Assembly: GCF_964355755.1 (NCBI RefSeq)
Contig: NC_092677.1
Span: 4,781,001-4,841,000, forward strand
Direction of reading: 5' to 3'
Length of the DNA: 60,000 nucleotides
Source of the DNA: Antedon mediterranea
Lineage: Eukaryota; Echinodermata; Crinoidea; Comatulida; Antedonidae
A program made the position numbers and the translations under genes. Below the pieces are notes generated by a model. The model worked only from the letters and a program-made list of their open reading frames with translations, was not told where the DNA came from and did not search any database. Below are positions 1-12,935 of the stretch, in pieces. Every line of letters begins with the position of its first letter. The stretch's first letter is position 1.

Positions 1-468
1 GTATCAAAGTTTTTTATATGATTTCTTATCTTATATGGAATAATGAAATAAGTAAAAAAAAGAATATTTCATGAGTTGAAAGATTGAATGTTCTATTGAA
101 CAAAGCGGAGCTGAGATATAAACAAATACAAAATATTCATTATTTGTTTTATATTAACACCTTTGGCCAGGATATAGGCCATTAAAAAAAGTGCTCCAAT
201 TATTGAGGTAATTTGATTCCCATGATGAAAATTCTGTTCTATTCTACATAAGTATTAGCTTCATGTGTGCGACAGGTAGAGTATCACACTGTTTGCCTTG
301 TGTGTAATTAAAAATTGTTTTTATGCCGAAGTGGGAAATTACTCTAGAGAATATGCGAAACAAACATACCCCTAGTTATTTTAACATTGTTTAAAAGATG
401 TTTAAATTGCAATACTTGCAATTATTTGATGTGTTGGTTTAACTCTATTTGCTTATATTATTATCTAG
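1..468 (+). other. Intron before the last exon of the upstream sialidase-like gene
   Basis: AT-rich sequence with no convincing exon. It ends in a good acceptor (pyrimidine-rich stretch, then ttatctag at 461-468). It is taken as the final intron of the gene that ends at 768, because the same acceptor sequence precedes the homologous exon at 54571. Confidence 0.6.
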
Positions 469-768
469 GGTGGTATTGTACGTTTACCAACAAAGACAAA
501 TCAGTTCTACCAAATAGCAATGGCAAGTCATGGAAATGAAACAAAGGATCTTACACTTCACTTAAGTGAAGATGGTTGTAAAACCTGGTGTCAGTTTAAC
601 ACACTAGGTGCAGTGAATGCAGAAGAATCTGACCTAGCTTACTACAGTGTAAAAGAAGGGAAAGAAGAAGCAAAAGGAATAGTGTGTGTTTACAGTTATA
701 GTTCAGAAACAGAGGGTTATAAGATTGGAATGCAGCTGATTTCTAACAAAGAAATTATGTTAATGTAA
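469..768 (+). CDS. Sialidase-like protein, last exon only (paralogue 1)
   Basis: Last exon, 300 nt in phase 0, 99 codons plus TAA. The first residues, GGIVRLPTKTN, and most of the rest match the last exon of the second gene at 54571-54909, so the two are paralogues in the same orientation. The exon carries a near-consensus Asp box, SEDGCKTW (565-588). The family pattern is S-x-D-x-G-x-x-W; here Cys replaces the Gly. It then has LAYYS, the region of the nucleophilic tyrosine in sialidases, and GIVCVYS, where active enzymes usually end in a Tyr-Glu pair. The Glu position is Ser here, which argues against normal hydrolysis. The ATG at 520 lies inside the exon and is not the gene start. Upstream exons, including the FRIP-like motif, are outside the window. 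Fold assignment is fairly secure; activity is doubtful. Confidence 0.75.
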   Translation, partial: GGIVRLPTKTNQFYQIAMASHGNETKDLTLHLSEDGCKTWCQFNTLGAVNAEESDLAYYSVKEGKEEAKGIVCVYSYSSETEGYKIGMQLISNKEIMLM

Positions 769-3349
769 TTATGAATAAGCTGATTTACATTGCTACACTC
801 TTTGATGGTTTAATAATTCTGATGTTTTATATATAATAATATACAGTAATGTATGTTGCGCTTGTTATTTTTACTTTCACTTTTTCTATATTTTTGCTTA
901 TACAATTTTAAAACACCAATTCAGTTGGAAATTGGCTGAATCATTGGCAGAATACATAAGAATTGCAACATAAATTTTAAAAGATAAATTTACAGTTACA
1001 ATACATTACCTTTACAAAACCTTTATACACATTAAATTTGAATAAACATAATAATACCTTGATTTTGACATTAAAATAAAATATTTTAAAGTAAAAGATT
1101 AAACAAAAAATTATTGTTTATGCAAAATACCAATTGTACATGGCTCAGTACAAGGCTCAGTACAACAGAATAGCATATAAGATGATAAAAAATGTTTCAC
1201 ATTAAACACACCAATTAATATCTTGGATAGTATTATTTATTTATACAATATCCCACATTACTATACGCCTTTTGTATTTTAGCCAAAATTTAACAAGAGC
1301 CAAATTGGTTTCTTTTATAGTTTTATAGCGCTGAATCTTCTAAGTATCGTTTTATTAAATCTATTAGTAAATAAGGTAGGATATACTAATAGACCATACA
1401 ATCTGTATAAAGTTGCTTAGGTGATTGAATCAGGAATACTAATTAAATACTCGGACGTTTATAAAATAATATAGTTGTTAAAAGTCATAAAAAATATATG
1501 GGTGCATACTATGACATTTCTGATAGTACTGTTATTTTAGACTTTAGATCTACTACTTTTAAAACATTGCAACAAATTTAATTCTGAATAATACTAGTTT
1601 TGAAGTTTTACTGTTATTTTAGAAACAAAGATATAATATTTTAAAAAGATTTTACCAAAAGCTGGATAGAAAAAAAGTACTTACATGAAAAAATGTAATT
1701 TAAAACAAAAAATACAGTACTTAAATGACTGCCGGACAGTGGTATTTTTGTGTGTTTTTATAAGTGAAATAATTATTTTTTTAGAGTTTCCTCTGCCTGT
1801 CATACGCATTAACTGTATGTATTTAAAACAATCTTTCAAGTTCTTTATTATTGCAGTAATATAGACATTGTTTTATTTGAAATCAGCAATGTATAAAACA
1901 TTTAAATCAATATACTATTTTAAAATTAGCAAACTATGATGTTATCGTTGTTTATAGTATTTAATAATATGTATAAAATTAAATGTGTTTCCTGCCTGCA
2001 AGTGGTGGATACAGGGGATTGTAAATCATGTCCACAGTGGTTACAAAGTGCAGTTAAATATAATATGTAAGGCCTACATAGTAGGCCTTAGAACTGAGGT
2101 ACATGTATTTTAAATATAATATCGGGTTAATTGTACATAAATCAAATATTTGTAATAGAAATCAAGACGAAAAAAACATGAATTTCCCTTAAAATTGTCA
2201 AATACAAAAATTGGCAAAATTCTGTTATATAAACCAGGAAGACTTTTTTTCAGTAGTTAGATAGTTTAACCTAATGTAATAACATGTCTGGTGACTCCCT
2301 AGAAGGTGAAAAAAGATGGTGGATATATGGTGGATATTGTTCTATAGCATGATAAAAATAAAACTCTGAAGTTGAATAAAAATACTACAAACGTAAAATT
2401 CAAGTTTATTACCTATATTATAGTCATCTGATAACATTATTTACCACACTGTTTATTTTTCATAGTTTTTTAAAAATGGCTCTCAATACAACTTTTTTGT
2501 GTACAAAAGAATAGAGATTTTACTGTGTAATTTGAACTATCCCCCACTGATAAGAAAGTGCTTATTTTCAACAAGCTCGTGTAACACAAATAAAATCCCC
2601 AAAATTATGAAACATAGGGGAAACTATAGATCAATATTTATTGGAATGTATGATCAATAGAAATGTTTTGCCCGCACCTGACCTTTACCATATCGTATCA
2701 AAGCAGGGAGTTGTAACTCCCTGATCTTCGATAATGGTACAGACTATTAACGAAACTTAACTATTGCTATTGTATTGTTTGCATAATATTATTGTTTTCG
2801 TGTGACTCTCGTATACAGTAAAAAATTTCTATTAGTTTACAGGTTTCTACAATTTTCTCTACCGATTTGCAAACATCTTTATTTGGAAATAAGAAATATT
2901 TCCTCTACGATTATTACATGATATATGTAATGTAATTGGCAAATCTAAAAACATTTCTCTGCATGTAAATCGTCCTACTACCTTAATACCTAATTACTAT
3001 GGCCAATTGATGTTTTCAACTGCTTTCGTTCTACCTACTAGGCCTATTATTTATCTTGTTGTTTTGCATAATGGATAACTTTAACTGCATTGTACTACAA
3101 TTAAACTTTTTGGAAACCTCTTAAAATGTATACTTCTTAATTATAGACATTCTTCATGTTCAGAGTCCTGTCTAATCAGTGCATTTGGTACCGCCGTGAC
3201 CTCTCGTAAGCGAACATCTGCCAAATCCTTTTACTGACATTGCCCTTTAATGTACAATTGCATTTTTTGTTTGATTTACCTCACGTTGGCGGAAACATGG
3301 AAATATGTTCAACTGCTCGATGCATATCTGTTGAGCATGAATATTAGTA
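769..3349. other. Intergenic region between convergent genes
   Basis: About 2.6 kb of AT-rich sequence between the stop of the + strand sialidase-like gene and the stop of the - strand receptor. It must hold both 3' untranslated regions. I see no exon, RNA gene or clear repeat structure in it. Confidence 0.5.
1041..1046 (+). other. Candidate polyadenylation signal AATAAA
   Basis: AATAAA lies about 270 nt after the stop codon at 768 and is the clearest downstream candidate for the upstream sialidase-like gene. Other AT-rich hexamers nearby make the assignment tentative. Confidence 0.35.
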
Positions 3350-6300
3350 CTATATGCCTAACTGTTGACAATAATGCGATTCTGCAACTTTTCCTTTATT
3401 CGACGTACTACTAACATCATGATGAGGCTCTTCGTAGCTTACACTATTTGTCGAAATCAGTCCTTGGTTTTGAGGTTCCATTTTAATTCCTTCTCTTGTT
3501 TCCTGGAGAAACAATAATATTTATCATTGATCATGAGGAAACTTTTGTTTAAACAAAAAACTTAATTTGAACTTGACTTAGTTAGCAACTCCCTATTGAA
3601 CTTAGCTAAATGTTGGTTTCAAGTCGCTCAAAATTCAAAATTAGATTCTTCTTGCTGGAACTGTTTGTTGGGACTAATCAATTGTTGATTTTAATTCGTG
3701 TAACTTGAGTATAATGACATTGTTACTTTTGCGATACATACCACTTTGTTAGAGGTGGGTCTAACATATCCCTCATTATCTAAGTCGACATCATTGTTTG
3801 CAGAATTAACTTGCAGATCTTGGTACTGATGACGTTGACGTTCATGCCCTCTTACTCCTGTCTGAAAAAAGAAATAGTGTTTGTTAGTAACATTGATGTT
3901 GTTGTGGTACTTGTATATATTATCAGAAGAAGAAAAAATTAAGCTAGCACAATTGACTTTAAGATACGATTTTATTTCCCGCTGTTAATTAGACGTGCTG
4001 TATCTTCTTCTGTAACGCTTTGGTCGGTCATGTGGATATTAGGGACTATACGTTAAAATAGTGTCACTTGAGTATACTAATATGTTTAACCCGGCGGTCC
4101 CTCCAATCAACTTTGTGATACATAGTACTACGTCATTATACCTCAATGGCCTTGGCATATCCCTCGTCATCTATGGCGATATCAGAGTTTTCCGAAACCT
4201 GCAGATCTTGGTACTGATGATGGTGAAGTTCGATTTCTCTTACTTCTCTCTGTTAAACAATAGATGATGATTGTGTAAATATTGATGTTCTTGTAGCTAA
4301 ATAGTAACCATTTTCGTTGATCACCTATTTTTATATAATTAGGAACTAATCAATTGCTGAGTATCGTGTAACTTGAGTATACTAAAATTGTTACTTTTGC
4401 GATACTGTACATACCACTTTATTAGACGTGGGTCTAACATAGCCCTCGTCATCTAAGTCGACATCATTGTTTGCCGAATTAACTTGCAGATCTTGGTACT
4501 GATGACGTTGTCGTTCAGGCTCTATTACTCCTCTCTATCAAACAAAATGGTGTTAACATTACGTTAGTAACATTTTTAGTTTATTTCGTTTATTCAATAA
4601 ATTATGCACAAATATATATAAAAAACATATGATAATAATTACATTAACAAGTTCAATAGTACTTTAAAATATATTATGTGGAAGGAAGCTAATAAGCTAA
4701 ATAGTGTAATTAACTTTACGCCTAGGCTATCAGAAACAAGCGAATTACAATAATAAAATGTTGGGCAGAAAAAGATACAACATAATACTATACGATATAT
4801 TATTATTAAAAATAAATTGATGTTTAGTTGTGTAACTTGTATAATATATTTTAGGTAACGCTTAAACTTTCCGCTCTCAATTACACATAACTTTAAGCTA
4901 CTAAAAAGAGGTATAACGCTTTCATCGGTCATATAATAGTGTCCCGTATACACACAAGTTTAACCTCCCGTCTCCCAATATTGTGATACACACTGAACTA
5001 CTTCATTATACCTCAATTGGCTTGACATATCCCTTGTCATCTATGGTGACATCCGAAACTTGTAGATCTTGGTACTGATAGCGTTGACCATCGATTTCCC
5101 TTACTTCTCTCTGTTAAACAATATGGTGTTTTATATAGTTTGTATCTCTTTAAAATAATAAATAAATATTGCTTTAATCTTTACTTAAATTAGAAAGAAT
5201 GGTAAAACTTAAGTTTGAATTGTTACACACGAGTAGAGATTTTTTTTTTAAATGTCTCGGAAAAGGTTTACCTGTATTCTGGTCATTGATCTTGCTTTAG
5301 TTGACGTCCTGGTAGCACTAGCCTCCATCGTAGGACCTATGTTGAGATCTTTGTATTCTCCAGTATTTGAAGACAATTGCAAGGCTTGATATTGAGGATT
5401 TAGGCACTTTGAAGTTATTTCTTGTATTCGTTTTAGCTTAATAGAAACAATAATAAACAATATAAAGTAGATCTAATAAAAGTTTAAGTCTACTTACTTA
5501 TTTAATTTTAAGTTGTAAAAAAAGGTCAACATCTTGTTTATTTAAAATTACTTACATAAATATAACGAGTTATTATAAACATCGGAACCAGGCAAAGAAT
5601 TGCAGTAATTGCTATAGTTATCAATATACTTATTGCATACGAACAACCACCTATAAATTATAAATATACAATGTTAAATATTGAAATATACATTGCTGTA
5701 CTACATTATACTAAACACTATTCTACAGTATAAAATGTGTTCCAGAAACAAGTCAGGGGTGAAATTTACCTATATTACATGTACAGTTTTGTAGAGTATC
5801 TGTATTGCTACGCTTTTCATTCTCTGCCCAACATGTAAGATTTGATTGACATATCTCATCATCAATTTCTATAGCTGCGATGTTTTCTCCTTTCTTAACC
5901 ACTTCTCCATCTTGTAATATCAATACTGATGAGGGCTTGGGATGACCATCTGCTGTGCATGTTGCTACACCATCCTCAGATGTAAAAGTAGCAGTGATAT
6001 CTAAACAAAAATATGATACTAGTAATACTGATGTGGCATATTTATAAATTATTTTGTGAAATTTGAACATTTTTCTTGAGCATTATGTTATGAAACTTGT
6101 ATTGCCTATTAAAATTAGTATTATCAAAACATTGTCACGTGCCATTTCTGAATGGAGATTAATTATGTACAGTATATAGAAAACATTTTCTCTAGAAAGT
6201 GATTTTACAAAATTCAATTTTTGATCTGTTATTCTTTATTATGTCATCATTCAGCTGCATATAAATAATAAATATATGTGTTATAGATTTATTACTTTAA

Positions 6301-7271
6301 AATTCAATTTGGACATACAATATCCAATTATGGTTAGCTGTCTTCCAACACTTGTTTTAGCATCCTCTCCTTTAAACTGGTCACTTTCTGCTTTACATGC
6401 ATATCTCCCACCATCTTCTTCAGTAGCTGATTTAATTACAAGCACTGACTCTACATTGTTATTTGCTGTTACGTATTTAGAAGTTTCATTTATATTGACT
6501 GTCTGTCCATCTTTATACCACGTAATGTCAGGAATAGGGTCACCATCATGTTTACTACATGTAAAGGTCACGGAATGACACTTATATGCAGAACCTGATG
6601 ACACATTAAGAAGAGGTTGATCCAAGTCTGTAAAAACATAATAAAATAGTAATGAAATGTGACAGTTAATAAATAAAGAATGATATTTATTATTATTTCA
6701 ATTTAGTCGGACATTTACTGATAGCAATCTTTTGGTGAATGTCAGAGGGGATTTCAGATATATAGCTACTAATCGTGTAGCGTAATGTACCGATGACATG
6801 CAGTGCCGGCATCTGCATGAACCACCGAAGTAGATTTCCAGGCCGAGAATAATTGTCTTCATACATTTCAGATATTATTTATTTACAAATGAAAGAAAAA
6901 AACAATTTTGTTAGAATAATGACATTAATTTTACTTACAATATACAGTTAGTAACGATTGGTTTGACATTTCAATGTTCCCATTTTTTGCTCGGATCTTG
7001 CATTGAAATTCTCGTTTAGAATCACCTCTGGTTGGCTGTGACATCACCAAGTCAGCTCTACCAGGTGTTATGTTTAACTTAAAACGATCATTTTCCATCT
7101 TGTTCTTATTAACAAAACCAGGATTAATGATTACCCCTTCATCTAGTTCATCCCATTGTATTACATCAGGTGTAGTAGACATAACTTGAGAATAATCACA
7201 AATTATTACACCTACAGAGTCACCCTCTTTGGCTTTTTGGTCAGATGTTGTCACCGACTGTCCATGTGATT
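3350..7271 (-). CDS. Ig-domain transmembrane receptor with repeated tyrosine-motif tail (5' end missing)
   Basis: Ten exons can be read on the - strand with matching phases: 7271-6939 (Ig1), 6627-6319 (Ig2), 6000-5770 (Ig3), 5650-5556 (membrane span), 5436-5272, 5110-5012, 4534-4415, 4249-4142, 3861-3742 and 3502-3350 (stop TAG). Ig exons are phase 1-1; tail exons are phase 0-0. Ig1 has VIIC and FQC as its cysteines, Ig2 has TFTC, ITWYKDG and GGRYAC, and Ig3 has ATC and LTC. The span is about 22 hydrophobic residues (ISILITIAITAILCLVPMFI). The tail contains YQAL, YKDL, four YQDL and several YxxP sites, as expected of a phosphotyrosine signalling receptor that recruits SH2 proteins. The signal-peptide exon was not found with confidence. 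The gene is the inverted paralogue of the one at 17007-25097, with very similar Ig exons and an unrelated tail. Ligand unknown. Confidence 0.85.
3742..5110 (-). repeat. Four duplicated tyrosine-cassette exons, order A-B-A-B
   Basis: Exons 5110-5012 (A1, 33 codons), 4534-4415 (B1, 40), 4249-4142 (A2, 36) and 3861-3742 (B2, 40). All are phase 0-0. Each has a YQDLQV core and, about 14-20 residues later, a second tyrosine in GYVKP, GYVRP or GYAKA context. A exons start REVREI and have acceptor sequence ending tttaacag; B exons end RPTSNKV. The alternation shows that a two-exon unit was duplicated. Introns next to like exons also look alike. Any number of these cassettes could be skipped without changing frame. 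Confidence 0.85.
5556..5650 (-). other. Transmembrane exon of the minus-strand receptor
   Basis: A 95 nt exon coding about 31 residues. A hydrophobic run of 20-22 residues follows GCSYA and is followed by TRYIY, which fits a type I span with a basic stop-transfer residue. The exon converts phase 1 (extracellular exons) to phase 0 (all tail exons). Confidence 0.8.
5770..7271 (-). other. Extracellular Ig exons of the minus-strand receptor
   Basis: Three exons of 333, 309 and 231 nt, each starting and ending in phase 1, the usual symmetrical arrangement for shuffled Ig domains. Exon 1 (7271-6939) is the least typical and matches 17301-17633 in length exactly. Exon 2 (6627-6319) is an I-set-like domain with DGGRYACKAES near its end. 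Exon 3 (6000-5770) is short, lacks an obvious first-strand segment and the Trp, and may be a truncated constant-type domain. Several N-x-S/T sequons are present. Confidence 0.8.
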
Positions 7272-9196
7272 CTAACAAAAAGAAAGAAATACCAAAAATA
7301 CTAATACATGATATACTAAGGTGTTTTGATAAGCAACATTAATCGTAAAATCAGATTAAAACATTTATGAATTTTTATTTTTCAATGACGTTTAAATTGG
7401 ACTTGGAAACATTTCATTAAGACACGAAAACTGTTCTAATTGTTTTTCTGTAGAAACAATCTAAACGGCTAATATGTTGTCCTTATATCGTCCTTATAAA
7501 CATGTTTTTGTGTGTCTACTATCTATCTACTCCCTGCTGTTGTAATTTCAACCATAACACGCATTTATTTTAACTATTTAACTATACAGTATGTCTGTCT
7601 GTTATACGACAGCACCAACTAATAATAAAACTAATAGAATTACGATATTAGAAATACCACTAGTGTATATATATACTTTACCGAATAAAGAATGCTGTAT
7701 AACAATTAGCAACGTCAACCATAACGCCATATCTATAAGAAATAAAAATAGGCCATCTGTGAGCATGAATGTTGTAATTATGAACACATTTACAATTGAT
7801 CAGTTTCTTAATGTAAACAATGATTTTCTTTGTTTTGATCGAAATAACAATCATTGACAATCGGGGTCTTCACCGGTCGTGGTTTCGATCGTTATCGGCA
7901 TACTTTATTGCTTTGCAATTTCAGATATAACCACGTAGGCCTATATTAATAATAACAAATACATACAAAAATGGTTTCAGCATGAGTTATTATAGGGACT
8001 GTGATTTATGAATCATTCGATTTTCTAAAATGTTGGGTTAAACTTTAATAAAAAGCCTATTTGCTTTATCGAATAAAAATAATCATTTTCACCCTTTTTC
8101 TTAAATTTTACTCCAAAAATATTTTTATTTTAAACATAGTAGGCCTATAAACTGACTCCAAATAACGCCACCATGACATAATTAATCAAACTAATAAATG
8201 AAACAAATTATAATTTAAAACATTTGATTTAAAAAAAAAAAATGTGTGGGGAGGAGCTATAGGTACTTTTTACTTTATGTTATGACAGTGTGAAGCGCCG
8301 CTGATTATGAGTTTTTCCATAGAAATGGGTGCTATCATCCCTATCAGGGAAGAGTTAAATTACAAAAGTTTATTGTAATTTAAATCTTTATATAATGTTA
8401 ATGCATCGCCTATCATGCCTACTAATATATGTAAAAAAAGTACGATATTCGATTCTTGCGAACAACCTTCGCCGGGAACCATGCTAAAACACCCCCAAAC
8501 TAAAATAAACAAACTCTGGCTGTTAATTGTTATGTTATCAAAGTTCAAAGTGTAGTAGGTTCTTTAATGTTATGTATAAGTTTAAGTTACCGTTTTACTA
8601 GCCTAGGCCTAGAGGGTAGAGCTATATTAATAATGAGTGTGGGAAACAGTAGACCGAGACATAAAGTAAGCAGAATTTAGCATACAGTATTATGTATTTA
8701 ATGTAGTTTTTGCATTCACTGCAAACTTCGACTACTTCGTTTTTGAATCGAATTTGAAGTAATAGCTCGAACTACGACTTTTTCAAGTCGAACTTCGAAC
8801 TACGACTAAAGTCCGGTTTAAGAATACGGGCGTGAGAATGAGTTGTTCTCGCCCGGGTAGGACTAACAGGTGATCCTTCTTGAATAAGTACTAGGGGGCC
8901 CATAAATAAGTGTTATAAATAGGGCGGTTCTAGGGCCTAGAAACTAACCTATCTATTTTAAAAAGGTATATTTCTATTTTATTCACACTCGAGACGGACG
9001 CCCACTTATACAGAATGGTCTTTTTTTGTTCGTTTTATTTTTTGTCTTGGCATTGTTTGATTAATCAAAATTAATGATTGTCATACGAAATAAATTAATA
9101 AAAGTTTGAAAGATTCCATGGGAAAATCAATATGTTGATATAAAGTTTGCAGTACGGTAGGCCTACACCATATGTAAAATTGTCATTATTGGGTAC
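7272..9196. other. Upstream region of the minus-strand receptor, no firm exon
   Basis: This stretch should contain the leader exon and promoter of the - strand receptor. I found no exon with good splice sites and a clear signal peptide. Scattered TAGGCCTA-type octamers occur (for example near 7937, 8142 and 8603). Confidence 0.4.
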
Positions 9197-9370
9197 AAGG
9201 ATGAAGCCGGTGTAAGATTGAATTGTGTCCAGCATTCAAAAGTGTCCGGGTGGACACTTTTCAGCATTGGATAGTGTCCAGTTGCATGTTTCAACGGGTT
9301 CGTGGGCGTTTTTCAACAATTTAATGCTGTCCGGCCCGTTTAATAATGTCTGACCCATGGATTGAAATGC
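9197..9370. repeat. Left arm of the inverted duplication (non-coding part)
   Basis: The segment beginning aagccggtgtaagattgaa and running through repeated gtgtcca/gtgtccg motifs is the reverse complement of 16700-16815, which ends aatcttacaccggctt. Together with the paralogous Ig exons on each side, this marks the inner edge of the inverted duplication. Confidence 0.7.
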
Positions 9371-9479
9371 GTCCACTATTAAATACTGTATCATACCGTA
9401 CGTTTTATGATAGGTGGTTGTTTTTATCACGCCTACACTTGTCTTGTCTTCTTTTAATAACCAATAATACTTAATGATG

Positions 9480-10703
9480 CCAAACAAATTTTTTTTTTTC
9501 TAATTAAAGATCGCTTTGCCTAAACACCTCCAATTAGGGACCATTATATTATATGGTATGTGAAAAGACAAGAAGAATAAATAATTGTTAAGTATGTGAC
9601 AAAAACAAGTGAATGAAGTGTTCCTCTTCCAATTAAAAATCACTTTACCTAAAACACCTCCAATTAGCGACCATTATATTATTTAGTATTAATAAAGCAA
9701 GAAGAATATATAGTTATTAATTATGTGACAAAAAACAAGTAATTGTACTGGACCTCTTTCAATAAAGGACCACTTTACTTAAAACACCTCCAATTAGCGA
9801 CCATTTTATAAATTAGTATGAGTAAAGACAATAATAATTAATAGTTTTAATTATGTGACAAAATTAAGTAACTGTACTGACTGGTTCGCTTCCAATTAAA
9901 GATCACTTTACTTTAAGACACCTCTAATTAGTGACCATTTTTATTAATTGGTATGAGTAAAGGCAAGAATAATTAATAGTTTAATTATGTGACAAAATTA
10001 AGTAAATGTACTGGTCCGCTTCCAATTAAAGGTCACTTTACTTTAAGACACCTCTAATTAGCGACCATTTTATTAATTGGTAGAAGTAAATACAAGAAGA
10101 ATACATAGTTTTAATTATGATAGTGACATAATTAAGTAACTGTACTAGTCCTCTTCCAGTTATAGATCACTTTACTTAAAGAAACCTCCAATTAGCGACC
10201 ATTATATTATTTAGTATTAATAAAGCAAGAAGAATATATAGTTATTAATTATGTGACAAAAAACAAGTAATTGTACTGGTCCTCTTTCAATAAAGGACCA
10301 CTTTACTTAAAACACCTCCAATTAGCGACCATTTTATTAATTGGTATGAGTAAAGACAATAATAATTAATAGTTTTAATTATGTGACAAAATTAAGTAAC
10401 TGTACTGACTGGTCCGCTTCCAATTAAAGATCACTTTACTTTAAGACACCTCTAATTAGTGACCATTTTTATTAATTGGTATGAGTAAAGGCAAGAATAA
10501 TTAATAGTTTAATTATGTGACAAAATTAAGTAAATGTACTGGTCCGCTTCCAATTAAAGGTCACTTTACTTTAAGACACCTTTAATTAGCGACCATTTTA
10601 TTAATTGGTAGGAGTAAATACAAGAAGAATACATAGTTTTAATTATGATAGTGACAAAATTAAGTAACTGTACTAGTCCTCTTCCAGTTATAGATCACTT
10701 TAC
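9480..10703. repeat. ~130 bp tandem satellite, left block
   Basis: About nine imperfect copies of a 125-137 bp unit. Landmarks recur in order: cacctccaattagcgacc, then tattaattggtatgagtaaa, then atgtgacaaaattaagtaa, then tggtcctcttccaattaaa. Copies differ by small indels. The array continues at 14089 after an inserted element. Confidence 0.9.
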
Positions 10704-11973
10704 TTAAAGATGTATTGTCCCCCAAAAAATGAAAAAGAAAGATGAAAAAAATCAAATTTTGAATAGACTGTTTTGTAGTTAACATAATGTTATTCACTTC
10801 CACCGAAAAAAAATCCGAAAAAAATATTGATTTCGCTTATAAAAAAATCAAAATAAGTTTACCATTTTTTCGAACTCATCGGCTCAGAAATTAGGCCGGT
10901 AGAGCTAACTCATACATATGCATGATATGTTAATGAGCATCCACACAGCAGAGATCTGATCTAACAATGGACGATGCACGTTGTATGTACAACAACACCA
11001 CCAGAGATCGACGCGACTCGACTGTGGGTTTCCCTGGCCTGATCGTATAAATATGTAAAGCTGAGCTGTTAATTTGTCGGTAAGTAGGCCTAGACGGTTA
11101 TTTTAAATATAATAATATATATAACGCAATAATAACAGGAAGGTAAATTAATTAACTGAGCCTGGGATTTTTTCCGTTCAAGGCTAGGCCTAGAATAATT
11201 AATACATGCTGCTGCATATTACTAGGCTAGTAGCAAGCAGACTGTGACAATCGGGTCCCTGCAGAAGATGCCCAGCTAGGCCCTATACATTGTACTCTTC
11301 ATAGACTGGCCTAGGCTATATGTCATCAATCTTAGCTACATTCCGAAAATACAGCCAGCTTGCTGTACCATATATATATACAGTTGAAGCTTGTTTAACT
11401 AATTTTTATGATAAAAATAAAACAAACATTTTTCAGGGAAAATGGTTGCAATACAAGCCTGAAATTGAGAACCTTACAGCAGCACTGTACAAGTAGACAG
11501 AGGGGAAAAGCCAGCTTAGCCATTTTACAACACAAACAAATGTTCTCTGTACTGTAGTAAGTCAAATATTTATTTTCTCTTTTTATAAGTTATAACATTA
11601 TAAGTAATGTGTTTTAATTACCATAGAAAGGTAGTATACTTATTTGACTATGTCAAAGTAAGCAATTTCACTAGCCCAATTTTGCACTAAATATGCATGA
11701 TCTATTTTTTCCAGATTTTCATACTTTGCTTTTACTTTTTTTAAAGACGTTGAGCTGATGAAGACTGGAACAGAGGTCACCCAAAGACAACAATGATAGA
11801 CTCGGTATTGGAATATGAATGGATATTGCAGGAAAAATATTTCTGACTCTCCTGCTGCATTCGGCCAATATGTTCTTGTCCAGCTTGTAAAATATTGTAT
11901 ATTTTTTTTGTATTATATGTACAGTATATTATTTTGTAAACATAACATTCAATAAATAATAAAAAACTACTTT

Positions 11974-12935
11974 TATTTATTTATTTATTTTATTTATTCA
12001 TTTCCCAACCAACAGTGAGCTCATGGTTCACCACTTACAGGAGGGAACACAGACAAACACGTACATATACAAACAAACATTAAACTAAACTACTAACAAT
12101 GTTACGAAACTTACGGAAATTATTACTAAAAATATCTAACTCAGGGTTTCTTAAAGTAAAAGAATTGTAAGTTTGACTTAATCTACTAATAAAACCATTT
12201 TTTAAAACATTTACTCTACTAAAAGGAATATGAAAAGTAGTATTTCTTCTAAGACGACGACTAGGGACTCTAAGATAAAAATTGCTAACTAAGTTACAGT
12301 CAAATAAAGAATTAATACATTTATACAAAAAAACAAGATCAAAAAAGGTTCTACGAGACTCAGGAGATCGGACATGGAAATGAAAGTCAGGATTCTGGTT
12401 GTGGCTGATGTAGCGTAAAAAACGGTTATGCAGACGCTGAATGCGCGTAGACTGAGTTTCCGAAATAGAATTAAAAATAACAGAACAGAAGTTGAGAATG
12501 GGATGGATAATTGAATAATAAAGGTGGATTTTGGTTTGCCTGTCAAAATGTTTACAATTACGCCACATCAGCCCAAGCAGTCTATTGCACTTGCCAACAA
12601 GATAATCAATATGAAAGGAAAAACAAAGGGAACTATCAATAAAAACACCAAGATCTTTTTGCGATTGCACCCTATTAATGGGATTGTCATTAATTAAATA
12701 ATTATAAAATAAAATGTTCTTTTTCAAAGTAATAGTTAAAATATTGCACTTTACTGGATTGAGGGACATTCCCCATAAAGCAGCCCAATAACATAGCTTG
12801 TCCAAATCCACCTGAAGCCTGTCAGCATCCTCAACACTACCAATAATTCTGTATAGCTTAACATCATCAGCAAACATAAGACATCTGGAGTACAACAGTA
12901 CACAGGATAAATTCTTCAAATTTACTTGCACTTCA
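11974..12935 (-). mobile_element. 5'-truncated non-LTR retrotransposon (LINE) fragment
   Basis: A - strand insertion with the end of a reverse transcriptase ORF (12931-12080), a short 3' region, and a simple-repeat tail of the (AAATA)n/(AAAT)n type at about 11974-12002. Microsatellite-like tails are typical of CR1/Jockey-type LINEs. The 5' end falls just upstream of the RT catalytic motif, so this is a typical truncated insertion. It sits inside the TTAA element. Confidence 0.75.
12080..12931 (-). pseudogene. Reverse transcriptase C-terminal fragment (LINE)
   Basis: A 283-codon open frame containing FADDVKLY, the catalytic F-A-D-D motif of non-LTR reverse transcriptases, near its start. It continues through the thumb and the conserved region around GMSLNPVKCNI, KDLGVFID and HPILNFCSVIF, as seen in CR1/Jockey-like elements. 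Fingers, palm start and endonuclease are missing through 5' truncation. The frame is still open, so the insertion is not very old, but it cannot encode a functional enzyme. Clade assignment would need a tree. Confidence 0.8.

Noticed and set aside
8360-8548. Minus-strand ORF with hydrophobic stretch SLFILVWGCF as a leader exon for the minus-strand receptor
   Set aside because: A phase 1 donor would have to be a weak gaag|gttgtt, and it does not resemble the leader-like exon of the paralogue. Possible but unsupported.
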